A stretch of 64,000 nucleotides of DNA from Moringa oleifera (lineage: Eukaryota > Streptophyta > Magnoliopsida > Brassicales > Moringaceae). The first letter of the stretch is position 1; every line of letters begins with the position of its first letter. Shown here piece after piece: positions 62,301 through 64,000 of this stretch. The notes below the pieces were generated by a model. The model had not been told where the DNA came from. It was given only the letters and a program-made list of their open reading frames with translations, and made no database searches. Both the position numbers and the translations under genes were made by a program. The stretch covers positions 2,604,001-2,668,000 of the forward strand of contig JAJFZO010000799.1 of NCBI GenBank assembly GCA_021397835.1. Reading direction: 5' to 3'.

Positions 62301-63895
62301 GTATTGGCCCCAAATTTTGTTTTGCTCAAAGAATCTTTTATTGAGACCTTTGATACATTTGCCAAACAAACTTACTCAAGGCATTAAGTTTTTGACCACC
62401 TAGAACTGCAGTTCAAGCAGACTGAATTTTCAATCCACTCAAGTGGACAGTGTTGCACCAACAAGGAGGGACAATATGGAGACTAGATCAAACCAATAAG
62501 AAGTTGGAAGTTAGAATCCATAGAGAAACAAGACAAGTGCTTTGGTATAATGTAATACCTCAGTAGTACAAACAGTCCCAGGTGAAGTCCCCATATTGCT
62601 ACAAGCAAAGTCAAGACTACCTGGCAAAATAGAACTCCAAAGTCATTTAAGAGAATTGTGACCTACAGAATATGAGACAAGATCAGGTACATAACAGAAC
62701 AAAAGAATCAGCCATATCTAATTTGGAGTTATAGCTCAGGGAAAATAAGTCTAGAGGAAGCATTTTTTGTAAGAAATCTACAGGAGACTGGGGAACACAA
62801 CAAATCTGCCAGAAAAAAATGCAAACAAGATAGCAAGGATATATGGCAGGGCAGCTCAGTGACAAAATTTTAAATGAAGGATGACACGGTTGAAATATGC
62901 ATGAGCAAAAACCTTGCATGAATTACCAAAGGATACAGATAGAGAATCCTAAAAAATACTGGTATAGGCAAAGCAAATCAAATAAGCAATAAGCCACAAA
63001 CATTGACCAATTAAAAAGGACCATACAGTCTGAGATTTGTCTTTATTTGACTCTGCAGAAACATAGAACTACAATCAACCAAGTTTCAGAATCAAGAAAC
63101 CCATACTGTCAATAAGCCCAGATACTGTTAAAAAAACTACGAAAAAGCAGAGAAAAGGTAAATTATCCAAAGAGGTATTGGGAGGATGGCAAAGAAGATT
63201 CAAACCAAAAAAAGATCTTGACAAGAAAATATCCTGTAAATGGCAACACAAAAAAATTAGTATTGCACCTGTACTGTAAAAAGTAGATGATCTATAACAA
63301 GAACTTCTAGATTTCCCATCTCAATTAGCAGCAAGGAGTGGTTAACGCAATATTTAGCCCAGAGTAAGGGGTTTACTTTGACATTAGGATCCTTTTTTTT
63401 TTTTAACTTCTGCATGTTTAGAAAGCTCATCTTATATAATCATCCTAATCCTCAACTAAGGTCCTAGAATAAATCATTATGAGCCAGTCAAAACCCATGA
63501 AATATTCTCATAACCTTCCTGAAGATTTAGAAGATGGGAGGCTTGCTAATAATAATTATCAATTCAGAGTGGATTTGTAAATAATTTTAACATAGCTTGA
63601 TCAAATTTAAAATTTGGTGCAAACAGCAAATGATAATACAAAAAGGATTTAAGAAATTTGTGAGTAACTGGATAAAACGGATACTCAATGCCTAAAGGCT
63701 TTGATATGTCACTGTCTTACCTAGTCAGTGTTTGTAAAAGAAATTATTGGTGAATATTCTGTCACCTGTCAAACTAAGTCAAGAGAAGAAATCTTAAACC
63801 ATACTCAGAGTTGAAAAGAGAAATAACCTGTCTAAAATGCCATTTCCTTTTGAGAACCAGAGTTAAGATAGCAAGTATAACAACGTTTGTACTCC
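59341..63895 (-). pseudogene. Decayed tandem copy of the DUF1295 gene, 5' end outside window
   Basis: The counterparts of exons 3-9 are all present with equal lengths for exons 3-8: 63895-63828, 62620-62559, 61692-61611, 61502-61269, 59844-59716, 59626-59565, and about 59455-59341. Lesions: the W codon in A-V-W-V-W is TAG here (61,490-61,488), giving a stop roughly two fifths into the protein. The acceptor before the last exon reads TTGG instead of CAG/T (59,457-59,456). Exon 8 has lost the conserved A-D-K-K-Y-G-N pattern (here A-D-M-K-Y-I-M). The last exon ends earlier (P-stop). The hallmark W-K-Y-S-R-H-P-N-Y-F-G-E is still intact and most splice sites survive, so decay is recent or partial. 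Other substitutions such as R-F-D-E to R-F-G-E also fit relaxed constraint. Confidence 0.88.
59880..60665. repeat. Internal tandem duplication in right-unit intron
   Basis: A block of about 370-400 bases, running from AAGTTTCAACAAGTAGTACTT through GATAAAAA and TCTAATCAAGTTCC to ATGGCAGTACACCT, occurs twice (about 59,880-60,250 and 60,290-60,665). The left unit has it once (about 49,690-50,040). The duplication therefore arose after, or only on, the right copy. Confidence 0.85.
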
Positions 63896-64000
63896 CTGCT
63901 AGAAAAATCAGAACCATAATGCAATTGACAAGACAGGATTATCCCATGATTTCTTGGCAATGCAGGAATCCCAAAGGCTTATTTTCCAGGAATTCTTTTG

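Larger units (their letters stand above)
58750..64000. repeat. Segmental tandem duplication, right unit (runs off window)
   Basis: This matches the left unit (about 48,190-53,964) across exons, introns and 3' flank. It contains an extra internal tandem duplication at 59,880-60,665. The counterparts of exons 1 and 2 would lie beyond 64,000. Confidence 0.9.

Overview
The window is nuclear DNA from a flowering plant, most likely a eudicot. The evidence is interrupted genes with GT-AG introns, AT-rich intergenic DNA, and plant-type gene families: a RABA-class Rab, a HAK/KUP/KT potassium transporter, a plant golgin candidate, and MULE, LINE and Gypsy relics. I cannot name the species from the sequence alone.

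Layout. Bases 1-72 look like the tail of an exon of a gene lying mostly outside the window. From 73 to about 15,400 there is no intact gene. This part holds a 0.7-0.8 kb direct repeat flanking a decayed MULE transposase, AT-rich DNA, an unidentified coding-like scrap, and a decayed LINE interrupted by LTR-retrotransposon debris. RFC1, the large subunit of the clamp loader, runs on the minus strand from 27,852 to 15,496. I could join all 22 coding exons into a continuous 965-residue reading frame. Downstream on the same strand lies a HAK/KUP/KT potassium-transporter pseudogene (about 35,935-28,703), truncated at both ends and frameshifted. On the plus strand follow a two-exon RABA6-type small GTPase (38,019-39,352) and a ten-exon golgin candidate 2 homologue (40,124-47,856). 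The right end holds a tandem pair of DUF1295 (steroid-reductase-like) genes on the minus strand. The left copy (53,964-49,135) is intact at 292 residues. The right copy (about 63,895-59,341, running off the window) carries a premature stop and a destroyed splice acceptor. The spacer between them holds a second MULE relic and a CACTA-like end.

The intact genes do not form a pathway. RABA6 and the golgin share a theme (Golgi/post-Golgi trafficking), but adjacency is not evidence of co-function in plants. RFC1 is a replication gene and has a telo-box upstream of its start codon.

The strongest unusual signals are: (1) the DUF1295 tandem duplication with two visible lesions in one copy; (2) four independent short tandem duplications within RFC1 introns, one copying an exon end with its splice donor and one copying a splice acceptor; (3) an RFC1 start codon that is the last codon of its exon, immediately followed by a splice donor; (4) a 5S-rRNA-like segment at the 5' breakpoint of the transporter pseudogene; (5) a roughly 640 bp insertion flanked by 15 bp direct repeats with a 96-nt hairpin at one edge. 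I found no CRISPR array, no tRNA gene that I can support, and nothing that I can defend as a wholly new biological system.
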